Source: an uncultured Victivallales bacterium
GTDB lineage: Bacteria; Verrucomicrobiota; Lentisphaeria; Oligosphaerales; JAFGRS01
Assembly: GCA_903834675.1 (NCBI GenBank)
Contig: CAILKC010000804.1
Coordinates: 1 to 12,862 of the forward strand
Direction: 5' to 3'
DNA length: 12,862 bases
Under the pieces are notes generated by a model, which searched no databases, was not told the origin of the DNA, and worked only from the letters and a program-made list of their open reading frames with translations. This document shows positions 1-7,309 of the stretch, one piece after another. The translations under genes and the position numbers were made by a program. Position 1 is the first letter of the stretch; every line of letters starts with the position of its first letter.

Positions 1-14
1 GGAAATACGCGCGA

Positions 15-267
15 GGGGGCGGCGGATACCGCGAACCCGCCCGAAACGGGCTGGGCATCGCGGGCTCCAGGCAGGCATGCGGGGGCGGCGGATACCGCGA
101 ACCCGCCCGAAACGGGCTGGGCATCGCGGGCTCCAGGGAGGCATGCGGGGGCGGCGGATACCGCGAACCCGCCCGAAACGGGCTGGGCATCGCGGGCTCC
201 AGGCAGGCATGCGGGGGCGGCGGATACCGCGAACCCGCCCGAAACGGGCTGGGCATCGCGGGCTCCA
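15..267. repeat. Tandem array of four 66-bp hairpin repeats (array A)
   Basis: Four nearly identical units start at about 15, 81, 147 and 213; the last stops at 267. The only difference I see between complete units is one base in the linker (CCAGGCAGG versus CCAGGGAGG). Each unit can fold into a nested hairpin: an outer 6-bp stem CCGCGA/TCGCGG encloses an inner stem GCCCG/CGGGC extended by CCC/GGG around one bulged T, with an AAA loop. The array lies 70 bp past the stop of the Amuc_1099-like gene, on its downstream side. A related 65-bp array lies at 7027-7271. The 66-bp period keeps reading frames open through the repeat, but I see no sign that it encodes protein. It could be a REP-type or VNTR intergenic repeat, or a transcribed RNA structure. 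The period and copy number are direct observations; any function is unknown. Confidence 0.93.
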
Positions 268-337
268 CGAAAACCACGTCTGAGCAGCGCCAAGACCGCG
301 CAGGACTGGCGTCGGCGCTTTGGTGAAACGGCACTGG

Positions 338-1615
338 TCATGGGGCCCTCCCGCCGGGCATCATGGAGCCGGGCTGACCCATCATGGCGGGGTCTCCGCC
401 TTCCATGCCGGGCATCATCATACCCTCCATGCCCATACCGGGGGCACCGGTGGTGGCCTGCGGGGTAAAGTCAGTACGCGGGTTGAAGGGTGAGACCTTG
501 ATCCGGACGGGCTCCGTGCCCGGTGGGGTTGCGGGCTCGGTGCGGAGGATGAGGACGAGGTCGGGTGCGATCGACTCGATCTTGTATTTTTCGGTGATCA
601 GGTTGGGTTCACGACCGCGGGTAAGGGAGAGCACATCGCCGACCTTACTCGTGAAGAAGCGCACGCCGCCTTTGTTGAGATACTGCGCGTTACGCGAGAT
701 GAGGTAACCGAGGTTGACGTACTTATCGTGTTCGCTGGTTTCCTTGCCTTCCTTAAGGGTATAGGGTTCGCCGCCGGTCTCGGGGGCGACGACGAGGATG
801 CCGGTGGGCTTGGCGGGGGGCTTGGGGGACTCTTCGAAAGTAGCGCTGCGGAGGGCGAATCCGTCGATGGTCTTACCGACGGCGGTGAGGCGGCTGCGCC
901 AGGCCTTCTTAGCCGGGTCATAGGTCTGTACGGTGATGGTCCAGGCAGCGGGGTCATCGCTGTTGTTACGGCTGATTTTCTTGAGCATGATAGGGAGAGG
1001 CTTATCGACCAGCTTACCGATCCGGAGAAGCGTACCAAGCGGGGGGATACTGGTGGCGTTCTCCATGTCGGTATTGGCCTTGAATTCCTCGACATTGAGG
1101 AAGCCGTCCTTGTCCTGATCTTGCAGAGCGTCGTTGGGGTTATCGGGATTAAGGAAGGGGTACTTTTGTTCGACGTGGTTGGGAATGCCGTCATTGTCGC
1201 GGTCGTTGCTCTTGGGGCCGCCGTCCTTTTTGGGGGGCTGTTCGGTGCCGCAGAAGGGGCACTTATCCGCGGCATAGGGGATGAGTTTATTACAGGCCTC
1301 ATTGTAGCAGAAGATGTAGTCGACGGGTTCGTAGAGGCTGCCGCGGAGGGGTGGGGCGGCTTCGGGCGGCAGGGTTTCGAACTTGACTTTGGGGTCGGTG
1401 AGGACGGCGTGGACATCTGGGCCGAAGCTAGTTTCGGGATCAAGGAGTTTGATGTCACTGCCGCCGTTGGCCGCCGCCTGGACCTCTTTGGCCATCTCGG
1501 TGACATCGGTGCGCGTTTTCGATAGGGAATGCAGGAGTAGAGCGATGCTGGCGAGCAAGGCGATAAGGGCTAGCCCGAGGATCAGTTTCTCCGGATGTTT
1601 GCGCAGAAAATCCAA
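338..1615 (-). CDS. Amuc_1099-like pilus-system protein with Cys4 and calcium-loop motifs
   Basis: This 425-residue protein is the last of four pilus-like genes visible here. It has a short basic N-terminus, one membrane segment (about residues 11-29) and a long region expected outside the cytoplasmic membrane. Residues 103-122 hold a CX4C...CX2C set (C103, C108, C119, C122) resembling a zinc ribbon. Residues 138-149 and 166-178 hold Asp-rich loops (DRDNDGIPNHVE, DQDKDGFLNVEEF) like thrombospondin type-3 or EF-hand calcium sites. A Met/Gly/Pro-rich tail covers about 390-423. The start is TTG at 1615, preceded by an AGGGGTG-like ribosome site; the upstream gene ends only 10 bp away, so the two are probably co-translated. 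The family call rests on gene order, topology and length class; I could not align it. The exact role is unknown, and a structural part of the inner-membrane platform is the likeliest reading. Confidence 0.72.
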   Translation of the reverse strand: MDFLRKHPEKLILGLALIALLASIALLLHSLSKTRTDVTEMAKEVQAAANGGSDIKLLDPETSFGPDVHAVLTDPKVKFETLPPEAAPPLRGSLYEPVDYIFCYNEACNKLIPYAADKCPFCGTEQPPKKDGGPKSNDRDNDGIPNHVEQKYPFLNPDNPNDALQDQDKDGFLNVEEFKANTDMENATSIPPLGTLLRIGKLVDKPLPIMLKKISRNNSDDPAAWTITVQTYDPAKKAWRSRLTAVGKTIDGFALRSATFEESPKPPAKPTGILVVAPETGGEPYTLKEGKETSEHDKYVNLGYLISRNAQYLNKGGVRFFTSKVGDVLSLTRGREPNLITEKYKIESIAPDLVLILRTEPATPPGTEPVRIKVSPFNPRTDFTPQATTGAPGMGMEGMMMPGMEGGDPAMMGQPGSMMPGGRAP

Positions 1616-1625
1616 GGTTTCACCC

Positions 1626-2705
1626 CTACGGTTGCTGGCTGGCCTCGGGCTGGTTGAATTCGATCAGGTCGAAGCGCAACTCGACCGAGACGGGGGCGCC
1701 TGGCGCGAAGGCGCGGAGCTGATCGCGCCACATGGGTTCTTCGGGCGCGCCGAGGGTTCTGCCGCCATCGCGGCGAGCAACTTCGGAGGCAACGGGGGCA
1801 GCGACGGCAGCTCGGCGACCGCGGGGGGTTCGCGAGGAGCGGGCATTTGGGGAGCTGGAGTTGGGGTCCATCATACCCATACCCATACTCATGCCTGCAC
1901 CCATGCCGCCGGGGGCCATCGAGGATCCCTCCATTCCGGGCATGCCAGGGCCGGCGCCGCTCGTGCCGCTGGCAGGGCCGGCGCTCAAGGCGCCATTGGG
2001 GGCGCGATCGGGAGTGATCAGGGTGAGATTGCGGAGGAAGAACAGGTAGTTGGCTTCGGTCGTCATCTTGTTAATGAACGACTGGACCTGATCCGCAGTG
2101 CCGGTGACGTTCATGCTGATGGGGGTTGCGGTGTAGAGATCTTCGGCAATGACGTTCAGGTCCATGGGCCGGTCGATGCTATTGAGGCTAAAGAGGTGCG
2201 ATTGGGCGACAATACTGGCGATTTCCTTAATAATATGGAGCTGTCTGAAGATTTTGGGCACGTCCTCCATAGCGGGCAAGTCTTTGCTGGCGGCGCGGAT
2301 CTGAAAAGAGAGGTAGGGGCAGGTGCTGTAGGCCACTGGGGGATCGGATTCGTCGAGCATACGGTTGATGGCGCGGAGGTCCTCCTGGAGTTTACGGACG
2401 GCTTCGACAGGGGTAGCGGGGTAACGTGGATCGATCCTGTACTTAGTGGCCATGGCCAGGCGGAGTTCGGTGAATTTACGTTCTGCGCGATCGCGGTTAT
2501 CCTGGGCAGCGCGCTCATTTTCTTTATTCAGCCTGAGGTTTTCCTTCTTGACATTCTGGAACCACAGGAGCTGTTCATCGAGGGTTTTATGTTTGGCGGC
2601 GGCGAGGTTTCCGGCGCTGCGGATATTGAGGCCGACGACGACGGCCAGGACAAGGCATCCGAGCGAGTAGAGGAGCAATCCCCAGTTTTTCTTAAGGAAA
2701 TCCAT
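1626..2705 (-). CDS. Amuc_1100-like pilus-like membrane protein
   Basis: This 359-residue protein resembles Amuc_1100 of Akkermansia, an outer-membrane-associated pilus-like protein known for host immune effects (via TLR2). The C-terminus here, VSVELRFDLIEFNQPEA, closely follows the recalled Amuc_1100 ending (VSLNLVHFNQPKA), and a YLFFLRNLTLI strand matches its YLFTVNSIRI region. One membrane segment (about 9-28) is followed by a charged, probably coiled-coil stretch (about 30-85), then a PilO-like alpha/beta region (about 100-235). A Met/Gly/Pro-rich tract (about 251-282) and an Arg/Ala-rich linker precede the conserved C-terminus. It is longer than the 317 residues I recall for Amuc_1100, mainly through this linker. 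The start is ATG with a weak AAGG upstream. It sits between the PilM-like and Amuc_1099-like genes, as expected. Any host-signalling role for this homologue is untested. Confidence 0.85.
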   Translation of the reverse strand: MDFLKKNWGLLLYSLGCLVLAVVVGLNIRSAGNLAAAKHKTLDEQLLWFQNVKKENLRLNKENERAAQDNRDRAERKFTELRLAMATKYRIDPRYPATPVEAVRKLQEDLRAINRMLDESDPPVAYSTCPYLSFQIRAASKDLPAMEDVPKIFRQLHIIKEIASIVAQSHLFSLNSIDRPMDLNVIAEDLYTATPISMNVTGTADQVQSFINKMTTEANYLFFLRNLTLITPDRAPNGALSAGPASGTSGAGPGMPGMEGSSMAPGGMGAGMSMGMGMMDPNSSSPNARSSRTPRGRRAAVAAPVASEVARRDGGRTLGAPEEPMWRDQLRAFAPGAPVSVELRFDLIEFNQPEASQQP

Positions 2706-2771
2706 ACGGTGCCTTGTGTAAGGTAACGCGAAAGCCGAGAGCGCTATGGGTCGCTCAGGTCAGGCCAGGGT

Positions 2772-4874
2772 TCAGCGGCCGACCTGGTTCACCTCGAAGG
2801 GCTCCTTGAACTTGATCTGAATAACGAAGGTGGACAGGTTGTCGATGTTCTGTGGCGGCACATAGGAGATAATGCCAGTGAATTGGCTATCCGGATCGAA
2901 GAGTTCGCTAGCCTTAAGGAGTTCGAGGAAGACCAGTTCGGGGGTCGCCTGTCGGCGGGCGCGGTCGACGGCCTGAGCGCGGCGCTGTTCCGGGGTGAGT
3001 TCAGCTTCGGCGGGAGCTTCGGCGGGGGCTTCGGTGGTCTGGGGGGGCTTATTGGCCTCGGCTGGCGCGCCGGGCACAGGGGCACCGGGCAGCGCGGGGG
3101 TGGGCGTAGGCGGGGTGGGGGTCCCGTCTTTTTCGCGTAGTCCGCTGGCTGCGGCTTTGATGGCCTCGGTAGCGTTGGCGGTGCCCAGGATAATCCCGTG
3201 GCCGGAGATAATGAGTCCAGCGATGGGGACCCCGGTAGCGCTGGGGGCAGCGGCGACGGGGGCGGAGCCACCGGGGCCCATCATGCCTTCGGCGCCGGGC
3301 ATACCCGCCCCGGAGCTCATCATATCGCCGCCGGGCATGCCGCCGCCACCGGCTCCCATCATCATGCCTTCGCTGCCGGGCATACCGCCGGGCATGCCGC
3401 CACCGCTAGGGGGGACGGCGCCGGCGCCGACGGGTTTGATCTCGCCGAGGACGGGCTGGATGGCGTGGAGCCAGAGGTTATCGGGCTTAAGGCGATACAG
3501 CTCATTGTAGATATTTGGCCAGCGACAGCGTTGCCTGAGCAGGTCGGCGATGGCGTTAATCTGATTTTTTCGTTGGTCGGTTTCGCTGTTATAGGTTTTG
3601 ATCTTATTGGCGAAGCTCTCGACGCCCTGGCGTTGCTGCTGGACGCCGTCGAAGGCGCGGGCGTAGAGTTTAGCGCGGTTGAGGGCCGTGAACCAGGCCA
3701 CGAGGAGGATGACGAGGAGGCAGGCGAGGGAGGCGAAGACGAAGGGTTTTTTGCGTCTGAGGGCCTGTTGTCGGCGGATGGTATCGGGGACGAGAGTGAC
3801 CTCGATGGGACAGGGGAGGCGGTAGCGCAATCCGAGGCCGATGACCTCGCTGAACATATGGGCGACTTCCTGCAAGCGCTGGCGGTCGATGGCGGGCCCG
3901 AGTCCGACGACCTGGAAGGGGTTGAGGTAGACGACCTCGAGGTGCAATTTTTCGGCAAAGAAATGATCGCAGTAGGTCATGGTTGAGCTACCGCCGGTGA
4001 GATAGAGGCGGGTAGGGCGATTGCCGTGTTGCTGGGCGCGGTAGACGCTGATGGAGCGATTGATTTCGCCGTGAAGGCGGGCCATGACGTTCCGGATAAT
4101 TTTAGAGACGGCGGCGGCGACCTCGCTTTCGGGTTCGGCATAGGCTCCGCCGAGGGCGACGAAGCCATGGCGGCGTTTGAGTTCTTCGGCCTCGGCGAAG
4201 CCGATGCCGAATTCTTTAGCGATCTGCTGGGTAATGGAGTGACCGGCGATGGGGATGGTGCGGGCGAAGAAGCGGGTGCGGTCGACGAAGAGGAGGTTGG
4301 TGCTGCGGCCGCCGATGTTGAGGACGATAGCGCACTCATCGTCGCCGACGTGGTTAGCGCGAGCGGCGTTGTAGCAGGCGGCGGGGGCGACATCAACGAG
4401 GAGGGGTTCGAGGCCGACGGCCTGGACGGCGCCGGTCATCTGTTCGACGATTTCGTTCTTAATGACCACGAACATGACGTCCATCTCTTCCTCATCAGGA
4501 CTAGCGATGAGCTGGTAGTCCCAGATCACCTCGTCCATGTTGAAGGGGACGTTCTGTTTGGCCTCGAACTCGACGATCTGGCGGATGCGTTTTTCGTCTT
4601 CGGAGAAGGGTGGGAGTTTAACGAAGCGGGTGAAGGCGGACTGGCCGGACATGCAGACGAGAGCACGGCGGGCGCTGAAGCCGCTTTCGACGACCATCTG
4701 GCGGAGGAGGCCAGCGACGACGACCGAGCGGGTGCTCTCGGTGAGTTCCTCCTCGTATTCCCGGTGCGCAAAATTGACCAAAGTGCGCGTATCACGGGTC
4801 GGGTATTCGAATTCCCCGACCTTGATACTGGTGGCGCCGATATCGATGGCTAGGATGCGGTCTGAGCGTGCCAT
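2772..4874 (-). CDS. PilM-like ATPase fused to a PilN-like segment (Amuc_1101-like)
   Basis: This 700-residue protein starts with an actin-like PilM domain (about 1-345). It shows the phosphate-1 loop AIDIGATSIKVG (9-20), a second nucleotide loop NIGGRSTNLLF (186-196) and an adenosine motif LTGGSS (292-297). In type IV pilus systems PilM is cytoplasmic and binds the N-terminus of PilN. Here a basic stretch (RRKK) leads into a membrane segment (about 377-397) and a coiled-coil PilN-like part (about 400-470), so both functions appear to lie on one chain. A Met/Gly/Pro-rich tract (about 482-545) and a Pro/Ala-rich linker (about 580-630) follow. A conserved-looking C-terminal domain (about 632-700) ends the protein. 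The ATG start has only a weak ribosome site. The gap to the preceding Amuc_1102-like gene is 74 bp. The PilM call is strong; the PilN-like call rests on topology and gene context. Confidence 0.9.
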   Translation of the reverse strand: MARSDRILAIDIGATSIKVGEFEYPTRDTRTLVNFAHREYEEELTESTRSVVVAGLLRQMVVESGFSARRALVCMSGQSAFTRFVKLPPFSEDEKRIRQIVEFEAKQNVPFNMDEVIWDYQLIASPDEEEMDVMFVVIKNEIVEQMTGAVQAVGLEPLLVDVAPAACYNAARANHVGDDECAIVLNIGGRSTNLLFVDRTRFFARTIPIAGHSITQQIAKEFGIGFAEAEELKRRHGFVALGGAYAEPESEVAAAVSKIIRNVMARLHGEINRSISVYRAQQHGNRPTRLYLTGGSSTMTYCDHFFAEKLHLEVVYLNPFQVVGLGPAIDRQRLQEVAHMFSEVIGLGLRYRLPCPIEVTLVPDTIRRQQALRRKKPFVFASLACLLVILLVAWFTALNRAKLYARAFDGVQQQRQGVESFANKIKTYNSETDQRKNQINAIADLLRQRCRWPNIYNELYRLKPDNLWLHAIQPVLGEIKPVGAGAVPPSGGGMPGGMPGSEGMMMGAGGGGMPGGDMMSSGAGMPGAEGMMGPGGSAPVAAAPSATGVPIAGLIISGHGIILGTANATEAIKAAASGLREKDGTPTPPTPTPALPGAPVPGAPAEANKPPQTTEAPAEAPAEAELTPEQRRAQAVDRARRQATPELVFLELLKASELFDPDSQFTGIISYVPPQNIDNLSTFVIQIKFKEPFEVNQVGR

Positions 4875-4948
4875 TCAATCATTTCCCGAAGCCGCTGGGT
4901 TTGGCTCGCCCGGTAAGGGCGTGACGGTCTGTCGGCCGCGCCGGGTGC

Positions 4949-5572
4949 TTACTGCCGTTTGGGTTTGGGGTGTTCATAGAAGTCGTAGTCCAGGGGGGCG
5001 AAAGGGGTCAGATCGGGGGGCATGAGTTCGCCTTCGATGAGGCGCACGTCAGGTTCTTTGGCGCGCCACCAGTTTTTGGGCTGGGTAGAGCGGCTGAACT
5101 CCTCCTGGGCCAGGATTTTGCCGTCGCAGGAGATTTCCGCGTAGGCCGCGAAGTGGGATTTATTGGGAGACCTGGTGTCGCAGTAGCGGCGGATGAAGCC
5201 GGGGCGGACGTACATGACGGCATGGTGTTTGCCATCCGCGACATCGACGTAGGTGGCCGTTTCCTGGAGGAGTATCGGTTTGGTGGTGTTCGTTGGGCGA
5301 ACGAGCAGCGACCAGGTGATGGTGACCTCGTCGGCCCAGCGGCGGGCGGCTTCGGTTTCGTATTCGACGTAGACTTGGAGCCATTCGTACTCGGAAGTGG
5401 CCTGGGGGTTGGAGGTGCTTTGGAAGATGGGGGTACGGACGGTTTTGAGGTCGACTTTGATATTGCTAACGCGGACGCGGACGCGGCTATCCTGGGCCGT
5501 GGCGGTGCCCGCGAGAAGCAGCCCGACGGCAAGCAGGGCTTGGGAGAGCTGCCGTGCAGTCACACGCTTCAT
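4949..5572 (-). CDS. Secreted Amuc_1102-like pilus-like protein
   Basis: This 207-residue exported protein is the first gene of the pilus-like block. It starts with a clear signal peptide (basic MKRVTAR, then a Leu/Ala-rich core), with probable signal peptidase I cleavage after the ATA at residues 24-26. The mature part is rich in alternating beta-strand patterns (VRVRVSNIKVDL, WLQVYVEYE, VTITWSLLV). That agrees with the immunoglobulin-like fold reported for Amuc_1102. Two cysteines could form a disulfide. An in-frame extension runs upstream to 5698, but the AAGGAG ribosome site at 5579-5584 lies 6 nt before the ATG at 5572, and the signal peptide begins there, so I chose that start. The family call comes from position next to the Amuc_1101-like gene, size and fold pattern, with no recalled residue match. 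Confidence 0.74.
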   Translation of the reverse strand: MKRVTARQLSQALLAVGLLLAGTATAQDSRVRVRVSNIKVDLKTVRTPIFQSTSNPQATSEYEWLQVYVEYETEAARRWADEVTITWSLLVRPTNTTKPILLQETATYVDVADGKHHAVMYVRPGFIRRYCDTRSPNKSHFAAYAEISCDGKILAQEEFSRSTQPKNWWRAKEPDVRLIEGELMPPDLTPFAPLDYDFYEHPKPKRQ

Positions 5573-5578
5573 GTTCAT

Positions 5579-5584
5579 CTCCTT
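5579..5584 (-). promoter_or_regulatory. Ribosome-binding site that fixes the Amuc_1102-like start
   Basis: AAGGAG on the minus strand lies 6 nt before the ATG at 5572. It directly abuts another in-frame ATG at 5578, which is too close to use. It therefore supports the start that opens with the signal peptide over the longer in-frame extension. Confidence 0.75.
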
Positions 5585-5698
5585 CGTTAGGCGCTGTACA
5601 CCCATCCACGACACAGGGCCATCTGGGCCGTAGCGCCACAGGTCGGTGAGCAGGCTAATGCAGTCGATGCGGTCTGATAAGCCTTCGTTTACACGCAC

Positions 5699-5727
5699 AG
5701 GATACCACCGGTTTGTACGAGACGCAA
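5699..5727 (-). promoter_or_regulatory. Candidate sigma-70 promoter of the pilus-like operon
   Basis: On the minus strand, TTGCGT (5727-5722) and TATCCT (5704-5699) are separated by 17 bases. Each matches four of six consensus positions. It would give a leader of about 120 nt before the Amuc_1102-like gene. It lies between the gene and the MITE-like element, so the operon could be transcribed independently of floA. This is a pattern match only; promoters in this lineage may differ from the E. coli consensus. Confidence 0.38.
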
Positions 5728-5749
5728 ATCACGATGGGCACTCTGTGTC

Positions 5750-5760
5750 CTTTTTGGTGA
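5750..5760. repeat. Left copy of 11-bp direct repeat flanking the MITE-like element
   Basis: CTTTTTGGTGA here is repeated exactly at 6019-6029. The two copies bracket the inverted-repeat element as a target-site duplication would. Confidence 0.85.
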
Positions 5761-6018
5761 CCTGTGCAATAAGGATTGGCCGAGGTATTCAGCCCAAAGG
5801 GGCGCTTTGGGCGCCCAGGGCGTTGCCCTGGGTACCGGTTCACACCACAGATTGAGCCCTGAAGGGGCGGTCTATGCGATCTCAGCGCGAGCGTAGGACA
5901 GATGGCTCGCCCCTATAGGGCTCAAACCCCTAACTGTCCTATTCCCAGGGCGTTGCCCTGGGCTGGTATCGCAGCGCGCCTTCAGCGCTCCAGACGGACT
6001 CCCTTATTGCACAGGTCG
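5761..6018. mobile_element. MITE-like non-autonomous element, 258 bp, no transposase
   Basis: A perfect 16-bp inverted repeat, GACCTGTGCAATAAGG at 5759-5774 and its complement at 6002-6017, bounds the region. Exact 11-bp direct repeats lie outside (5750-5760 and 6019-6029), so the element is best drawn as 5761-6018. Its left inverted repeat shares two bases with the left flank. The interior has no gene but is packed with hairpins. A 19-bp palindrome, CCCAGGGCGTTGCCCTGGG, occurs twice in the same orientation (5814-5832 and 5944-5962). TAGGACAG (5894-5901) pairs with CTGTCCTA (5934-5941) around a CCCTATAGGG centre. The inserted copy begins 23 bp past the floA stop, with the duplicated target between. 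A transposase supplied in trans is inferred. A REP-type palindrome cluster is the alternative, but the flanking duplication favours insertion. Confidence 0.8.
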
Positions 6019-6029
6019 CTTTTTGGTGA
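6019..6029. repeat. Right copy of 11-bp direct repeat flanking the MITE-like element
   Basis: Exact copy of the CTTTTTGGTGA at 5750-5760. It lies 12 bp from the floA stop codon, so the insertion did not damage floA. Confidence 0.85.
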
Positions 6030-6041
6030 GGTTGGGGCGGA

Positions 6042-7010
6042 TCAGTTGCCCCGGCGCCAGCGCAAGCGGTGACTATGGACGGGGGTGAAGGGACGCTGCG
6101 ATCCCAGGTTGGCCTCATCGAGAGCGCTAGCGAGGGCGAGGGGTACGGTGGAGCGGGCCAGGGCAACGCGTCCACGGCTCTCGACGGTACGGGCCTTCAT
6201 TTCCTGCTGGGTGGCGACGGCGGCGGCGCGGCGAATTTCAGCATGGGCCTGGGCGATACGCGTATCAGCGTCTGCTTGGCTGGACTTGAGGCGTGCGGCG
6301 ACGTTATCGACGACGTCGACATCGGCGATATCGACGGAGAGGATTTCGTAGCAGGTGCCGCTGTCGAGGCCTTTGTCGAGGAGGTGTGCGGAGATGAGAT
6401 CAGGTTTCTCGAGGATTTCGCGGTGGCTGGGGGCGCGACCGATGGCCGCGACGATACCCTCGCCGACGCGGGCGACGATGGTGTCTTCGCCGGCGCCACC
6501 GACGAGGCGTTCGAGGCGGGTACGGACGGTGACCAGGGCGCGGGCCTCGAGGCGGATGCCGTCACGCGCGACGCCGGAGATGCCGCTGAGTCCAGCGCCG
6601 GCGGGGGGCACGGTGACGACCTTGGGGTTGACGCGCGACTGGACCGCATCGACGACATCGCGACCGGCGAGGTCGATAGCGGCGACGGTGCGGAAGTCGA
6701 CGGGCAGGCCGGCTTTCTGGGCCGCGATGAGGGCTTCGACGACGGCCTCGAGATGGCCGCCGGCGAGGACGTGGGCTTCGAGGTCATCGACCGGGGTAGC
6801 CTCGCCGGACTTCCAGAGTCGGATGGTGGCATCGAGAATCCGGGCGGGGTCGACGCGGCGGAGGCGCATCATGGCCATGCGGAGGATAGAGAGGGGGACG
6901 CCGGCGGCTTTGGCGTTGATCCAGAGGTTGAAGAAGAGAAGGAGGAGAAAGAAGCCGGTGACAAGTACGGCACCGGCACCCGTTGCCAGTAGCAGGAGGA
7001 GGACTCGCAT
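6042..7010 (-). CDS. floA: Flotillin-like protein FloA
   Basis: FloA forms oligomers in bacterial membrane microdomains and influences membrane fluidity and the assembly of membrane complexes. This 322-residue protein follows the family along nearly its whole length. A hydrophobic N-terminal membrane segment (about 3-33) is followed by [40 protein letters not shown] and SVNPK-like VNPKV. The SPFH core includes [22 protein letters not shown] (about 167-187) and [21 protein letters not shown] (about 213-233). A charged, Ala/Glu-rich coiled coil follows (about 240-285). The last 20 residues are Arg-rich and do not resemble Bacillus FloA as I recall it. The ATG is preceded by AAGGAT with 8-nt spacing. 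No NfeD-type partner is adjacent, unlike in Bacillus. The hairpin array B occupies the leader region. Confidence 0.95.
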   Translation of the reverse strand: MRVLLLLLATGAGAVLVTGFFLLLLFFNLWINAKAAGVPLSILRMAMMRLRRVDPARILDATIRLWKSGEATPVDDLEAHVLAGGHLEAVVEALIAAQKAGLPVDFRTVAAIDLAGRDVVDAVQSRVNPKVVTVPPAGAGLSGISGVARDGIRLEARALVTVRTRLERLVGGAGEDTIVARVGEGIVAAIGRAPSHREILEKPDLISAHLLDKGLDSGTCYEILSVDIADVDVVDNVAARLKSSQADADTRIAQAHAEIRRAAAVATQQEMKARTVESRGRVALARSTVPLALASALDEANLGSQRPFTPVHSHRLRWRRGN

Positions 7011-7026
7011 GGCAGCACATCCTTAC

Positions 7027-7271
7027 CAGATACGGCGGAAGCCCGGGCTGGGCCCGAGCGGACCGCCGGCTCCAGGGCTGGCGGCCTTATTCAGATACGG
7101 CGGAAGCCCGGGCTGGGCCCGAGCGGACCGCCGGCTCCAGGGCTGGCGGCTTTATTCAGTTACGGCGGAAGCCCGGGCTGGGCCCGAGCGGACCGCCGGC
7201 TCCAGGGCTGGCGGCTTTATTCAGATACAGCGGAAGCCCGGGCTGGGCCCGAGCGGACCGCCGGCTCCAGG
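7027..7271. repeat. Tandem array of 65-bp hairpin repeats (array B), 3.8 copies
   Basis: Units start at 7027, 7092, 7157 and 7222, with an exact 65-bp period; the last is partial and ends at 7271. Differences between units are single bases (CAGATACGG, CAGTTACGG and CAGATACAG; GGCCTTATT versus GGCTTTATT). Each unit can form an outer 6-bp stem CGGCGG/CCGCCG around an inner stem GCCCGGGC/GCCCGAGC with one mismatch and a TGG loop. The fourth unit loses one outer pair. The array takes up most of the 299-bp gap between guaB and floA and ends 2 bp from the floA ribosome-binding site. Unit starts (GATAC) and ends (GGCTCCAGG) match array A. Its presence is certain; whether it is a regulatory RNA or a neutral repeat is open. 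Confidence 0.95.
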
Positions 7272-7309
7272 CGAGATGCTGGCGAGCCGAGGGTTCCTGC
7301 GAGGGGGCC

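Noticed and set aside
77..283. 68-residue open frame inside array A with 22-residue repeats
   Set aside because: It exists because a 66-bp unit keeps frame. There is no ribosome site, the repeats are identical at the DNA level, including silent positions, and the hairpin structure explains the sequence better.
5573..5698. In-frame 42-residue N-terminal extension of the Amuc_1102-like protein
   Set aside because: It would bury the signal peptide, and the ribosome site at 5579-5584 fits the ATG at 5572.
5761..6018. A transposase or small gene inside the MITE-like element
   Set aside because: The only open frames are short, run across palindromes and lack ribosome sites and recognisable motifs.
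15..7271. Arrays A and B as CRISPR arrays
   Set aside because: Whole units including linkers are repeated, with no unique spacers, and no cas genes are nearby.
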